Assembly: GCA_937894495.1 (NCBI GenBank)
Contig: CALCRR010000087.1
Span: forward strand, 1-7,957
Length of the DNA: 7,957 nucleotides
Reading direction: 5' to 3'
From: an uncultured Ruminococcus sp.
Lineage (GTDB): Bacteria; Bacillota; Clostridia; Oscillospirales; Ruminococcaceae
Part shown: piece after piece, positions 5,770 to 7,957 of the stretch
How the letters are laid out: every line of letters starts with the position of its first letter
Position numbering within the stretch: the first letter of the stretch is position 1
Translations under genes and position numbers: made by a program
The notes under the pieces: generated by a model
The model's database searches: none
Told to the model about the DNA's origin: nothing
The model's input: the letters and a program-made list of their open reading frames with translations, nothing else

Positions 5770-6918
5770 TTACTTTTTGATATCGTACTTAGCCAGAAGT
5801 GCTGTTATCTTCTTGTGCGGGTCGATAACGTCTGAGATAGAAGCGTCGTGGTTGAGGGCTGCGATGTAGTAAGCTATATACTTAGCCACATCTACCTCAT
5901 GGAACCATTCTCTCTTCATAAGCTCAGGGCTCCTGTAGGTAAGGTTTGTGCCGAACACACCGTCGATAGTGCCATTTGCAAACGCCTTGTCGAAAACATC
6001 GAGACCGTTGGTGAAGATAGCGTAGGTAGCATAGCAGTATATCTTGCCTGCCTTTCTCTTCTTCAGCTCAGCTGCCACCTCCAGCATGGACTCACCCGAG
6101 GAAATGATATCATCGGCGATGAAAACGTCCTTGCCTGTCAGGTCATTGCCCATGTATTCGTGCGCAACTATGGGGTTTCTGCCGTTTACAACGGTGGAGT
6201 AATCTCTTCTCTTATAGAACATACCCATATCAACGCCCAGAACAGAGGCATAATACATATTTCTGTTGATAGCTCCTTCATCAGGTGAAACTATCATAAA
6301 ATGCTGCTTGTCAGGTCTGAAATCATCAAGACACCTGAACATTGCTTTGAGCACCTGATATGAGGGTATGATATTATCAAAGCCCATAAGGGGCACTGCG
6401 TTCTGCACTCTGGGGTCGTGTGCGTCAAAAGCGAGCACGTTGGAAACGCCCATAGCCTGCAGCTCCTGCAGAGCTACCGCACAGTCAAGGGACTCCCTGT
6501 AATTTCTTCTGTGCTGTCTGCCGCCGTAGAGCGATGGCATGATGACATTTATCCTGTGAGCCTTGCCGCTGGCAGCCTGTATAATTCTTTTAAGGTCCTG
6601 ATAGTGGTCATCGGGTGACATAAAATTCTGATGACCGAAATAGTCATAAGTAACGCTGTAGTTGCCCATATCGCAGAGAATGAAAAGGTCGTTTCCTCTT
6701 ACAGTCTGCTTGATAAGACCCTTGCCGTCGCCTGAGGAAAACCTGGGGCAGTCGGCTTCAACCAGAAAAGTATCCTTAAAATACTCATTCTCATTAGCCC
6801 ACTTGGTAAGGTAAGCATTTACCTTATCGCCAAGCTCCTTAGCGCCAGCCATAGGGATTATTCCCAGAGGGGCAACTCTCGAGTTATTGTCGAATAAAAT
6901 TTTATCAGCACTTCCCAT
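5770..6918 (-). CDS. prs: Ribose-phosphate pyrophosphokinase (PRPP synthetase), long clostridial form
   Basis: Makes 5-phosphoribosyl 1-pyrophosphate from ribose 5-phosphate and ATP in the cytosol, feeding purine, pyrimidine, NAD, histidine and tryptophan synthesis. At 382 residues it is longer than the usual class I enzyme of about 315. Recognisable elements are an ATP-binding region YGGRQHRRNYRESL (131-144), metal/ATP-site DAHDPRVQ (165-172), the SPDEGAINR loop (211-219), the KRRDYS flexible region (236-241) and the PRPP-binding loop VFIADDIISSGES (265-277), with D269 and D270. The loop differs from the textbook VDDxIDTGGT, and the DAHDP segment replaces the usual DLHxxQIQ, so this is a divergent subgroup. 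The ATG has GGAGG 10 nt upstream and a promoter about 65 nt upstream. It is divergent from the flavodiiron gene and ends in a terminator, so it is probably transcribed alone. Confidence 0.93.
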   Translation of the reverse strand: MGSADKILFDNNSRVAPLGIIPMAGAKELGDKVNAYLTKWANENEYFKDTFLVEADCPRFSSGDGKGLIKQTVRGNDLFILCDMGNYSVTYDYFGHQNFMSPDDHYQDLKRIIQAASGKAHRINVIMPSLYGGRQHRRNYRESLDCAVALQELQAMGVSNVLAFDAHDPRVQNAVPLMGFDNIIPSYQVLKAMFRCLDDFRPDKQHFMIVSPDEGAINRNMYYASVLGVDMGMFYKRRDYSTVVNGRNPIVAHEYMGNDLTGKDVFIADDIISSGESMLEVAAELKKRKAGKIYCYATYAIFTNGLDVFDKAFANGTIDGVFGTNLTYRSPELMKREWFHEVDVAKYIAYYIAALNHDASISDVIDPHKKITALLAKYDIKK

Positions 6919-6982
6919 AAAATATATACCTCCATAGCTTTTTTAATAGCCTGATAGTCAGTACACACTAACCTACCTTACT

Positions 6983-7011
6983 ATTATACTTTATATTTCG
7001 CCGTTTTACAA
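6983..7011 (-). promoter_or_regulatory. prs: Sigma-A-type promoter of prs
   Basis: On the minus strand TTGTAA (7006-7011), a 17-nt spacer and TATAAT (6983-6988, perfect -10). The predicted start near 6976 gives a leader of about 57 nt. The -35 hexamer is the same as in the two-component operon promoter. Confidence 0.75.
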
Positions 7012-7093
7012 TAGTTTTTTTCAAAATTTAATAACTTTTAACCTTTTACACAAATTTAAAGAAGTACATGGCAGATATTTTATACGCACAGGC

Positions 7094-7123
7094 AAATGGT
7101 TATTGTTGTTTAAATAACCATTT
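7094..7123. promoter_or_regulatory. Perfect 11-bp inverted repeat, possible operator or RNA hairpin
   Basis: AAATGGTTATT (7094-7104) and AATAACCATTT (7113-7123) are exact reverse complements around an 8-nt loop. The element sits about 57 bp upstream of the flavodiiron -35 and about 80 bp upstream of the prs -35. No U-tract follows immediately on either strand, so a protein-binding palindrome is at least as likely as a terminator. Confidence 0.5.
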
Positions 7124-7179
7124 ATAGGGAGATGATTTTTTGTATCTTACTTTCGCCACAGAACCCGCCGGCGAGGACA

Positions 7180-7208
7180 TTGACTTTTGTAATATAATAT
7201 GTTAGAAT
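7180..7208 (+). promoter_or_regulatory. Sigma-A-type promoter of the flavodiiron gene
   Basis: TTGACT (7180-7185), a 17-nt spacer and TAGAAT (7203-7208), with TGT just before the -10 (extended -10). The predicted start near 7215 leaves a leader of roughly 29 nt containing GGAGG at 7231-7235. Confidence 0.75.
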
Positions 7209-7243
7209 AATATCATAAACTTTTATACATGGAGGTACAAAAT

Positions 7244-7957
7244 ATGGCAGAGGTAAAAATTTCCGACAGCATTATATACATCGGCGCAAGCAGCAGAGAG
7301 GTGGACCTGTTTGAGAGCCAGTATATAGTCCCCGAGGGTATGGCATATAATTCTTATGTTATCATCGACGATAAGGTGTGCATAATGGACACCTGCGATA
7401 AGATAGTTGAGCAGCAGTGGTTCGATAACCTCGAAAAAGCTCTTGGCGGCAGGGCTGCCGATTATCTGGTGGTACAGCACGTTGAGCCTGACCATACCGG
7501 AGCTATCAGAAAGCTTATCGAAAAACATCCCGATATCAAGCTGGTGGGCAACGTTAAGACCTTTAATATGCTAAAACAGTTTTACGCCCTGGACGGCATT
7601 GACGACAGAGCTGTTACCGTCAAGGAGGGCGACACTCTGGAGCTGGGCAGCCACACGCTGAAATTTATAATGGCGCCCATGATACACTGGCCTGAGGTAA
7701 TGATGACCTATGAGATCAGCGAAAAGGTGTTTTTCTCGGCTGACGCTTTCGGCAAGTTCGGCGCACTTGACGCTGACGAGGACTGGGCTTGCGAGGCAAG
7801 GCGCTACTATTTCAACATAGTGGGCAAATACGGCGCTCAGGTGCAGGGTCTGCTGAAAAAGGCTGCTGCTTTGGAGATAGAGAAGATACTGCCGCTGCAC
7901 GGACCTGTGCTCACCGAGAATTTAGGCTATTATCTCGATCTTTACAACACATGGTCA
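7244..7957 (+). CDS. Flavodiiron protein, FprA/A-type flavoprotein family (3' end outside window)
   Basis: Cytosolic flavodiiron protein that reduces oxygen to water and/or NO to N2O, protecting strict anaerobes; electrons usually come from rubredoxin or a related donor. The visible 238 residues are the metallo-beta-lactamase-like diiron domain. The expected iron ligands are all present: H79-x-E81-x-D83 in QHVEPDH, H148 in MIHWPE, D167 in SADAFG and H219 in PLHGP. The family is about 400 residues, so the C-terminal flavodoxin (FMN) domain should begin just beyond the right edge; whether a rubredoxin or flavin reductase domain is fused cannot be seen. The ATG has GGAGG 8 nt upstream and a strong promoter. 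Substrate preference (O2 or NO) cannot be told from this part. Confidence 0.94.
   Translation, partial: MAEVKISDSIIYIGASSREVDLFESQYIVPEGMAYNSYVIIDDKVCIMDTCDKIVEQQWFDNLEKALGGRAADYLVVQHVEPDHTGAIRKLIEKHPDIKLVGNVKTFNMLKQFYALDGIDDRAVTVKEGDTLELGSHTLKFIMAPMIHWPEVMMTYEISEKVFFSADAFGKFGALDADEDWACEARRYYFNIVGKYGAQVQGLLKKAAALEIEKILPLHGPVLTENLGYYLDLYNTWS

Larger units (their letters stand above)
6919..7243. other. 325-nt divergent intergenic region between prs and the flavodiiron gene
   Basis: No gene is supported here. The region holds the prs promoter (6983-7011), the flavodiiron promoter (7180-7208) and a perfect palindromic hairpin (7094-7123), plus a short GC-rich patch around 7161-7175 (CCGCCGGCG) in otherwise AT-rich DNA. 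Between 7012 and 7093 I see only AT-rich sequence. Confidence 0.6.

Noticed and set aside
5848..6288. 146-residue plus-strand frame opposite prs
   Set aside because: The prs frame has full family motifs; this antisense frame has none.
7132..7197. Possible 21-residue small ORF starting ATG after GGGAG
   Set aside because: The GGGAG directly abuts the ATG with no spacer, the peptide has no recognisable feature, and the stop lies inside the flavodiiron promoter.
7223..7900. Two minus-strand frames opposite the flavodiiron gene
   Set aside because: The plus strand encodes all diiron ligands in one frame with promoter and Shine-Dalgarno, so the antisense frames are shadows.

Overview
The window looks like the chromosome of an anaerobic gut or rumen Bacillota, probably Ruminococcus or a close Oscillospiraceae relative. 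This rests on the protein families (VTC, DUF4956 and DUF4353 proteins together, a flavodiiron protein, a long clostridial-type PRPP synthetase), strong GGAGG-type ribosome binding sites and AT-rich intergenic DNA. The genus is an inference; no rRNA or other taxonomic marker is present.

Layout. Seven genes lie on the minus strand and one on the plus strand. In the minus-strand reading direction, from the right: prs (PRPP synthetase), an IspD/TarI-family cytidylyltransferase that resembles TarI more than IspD, an OmpR/PhoB-type response regulator overlapping a membrane sensor histidine kinase by 4 nt, a stand-alone VTC-domain polyphosphate polymerase-like protein overlapping a DUF4956 membrane protein by 8 nt (GTG start), and a DUF4353 carbohydrate-binding lipoprotein cut by the left edge. 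Diverging from prs at the right edge is a flavodiiron protein (FprA family), cut before its flavodoxin domain.

Regulation visible in the sequence. Three sigma-A-like promoters with 17-nt spacers can be read: one for prs, one for the two-component operon and one for the flavodiiron gene. Intrinsic-terminator-like hairpins follow prs and the histidine kinase gene. The VTC operon has its own upstream region, with tandem TTTAAG hexamers beside weak -10-like sequences.

The most interesting part is positions 1-4694. A two-component system sits directly upstream of, and in line with, the VTC, DUF4956 and DUF4353 genes. VTC, DUF4956 and DUF4353 (often with CotH) recur together in Bacillota, but as far as I know their joint role is not established. 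A reasonable hypothesis is a signal-controlled cell-envelope system in which a cytosolic VTC enzyme works with a DUF4956 membrane partner and a surface lipoprotein that may bind polysaccharide. The right half is mainly housekeeping metabolism plus oxygen/NO detoxification. I see no tRNA, rRNA, CRISPR array, insertion sequence or phage gene.
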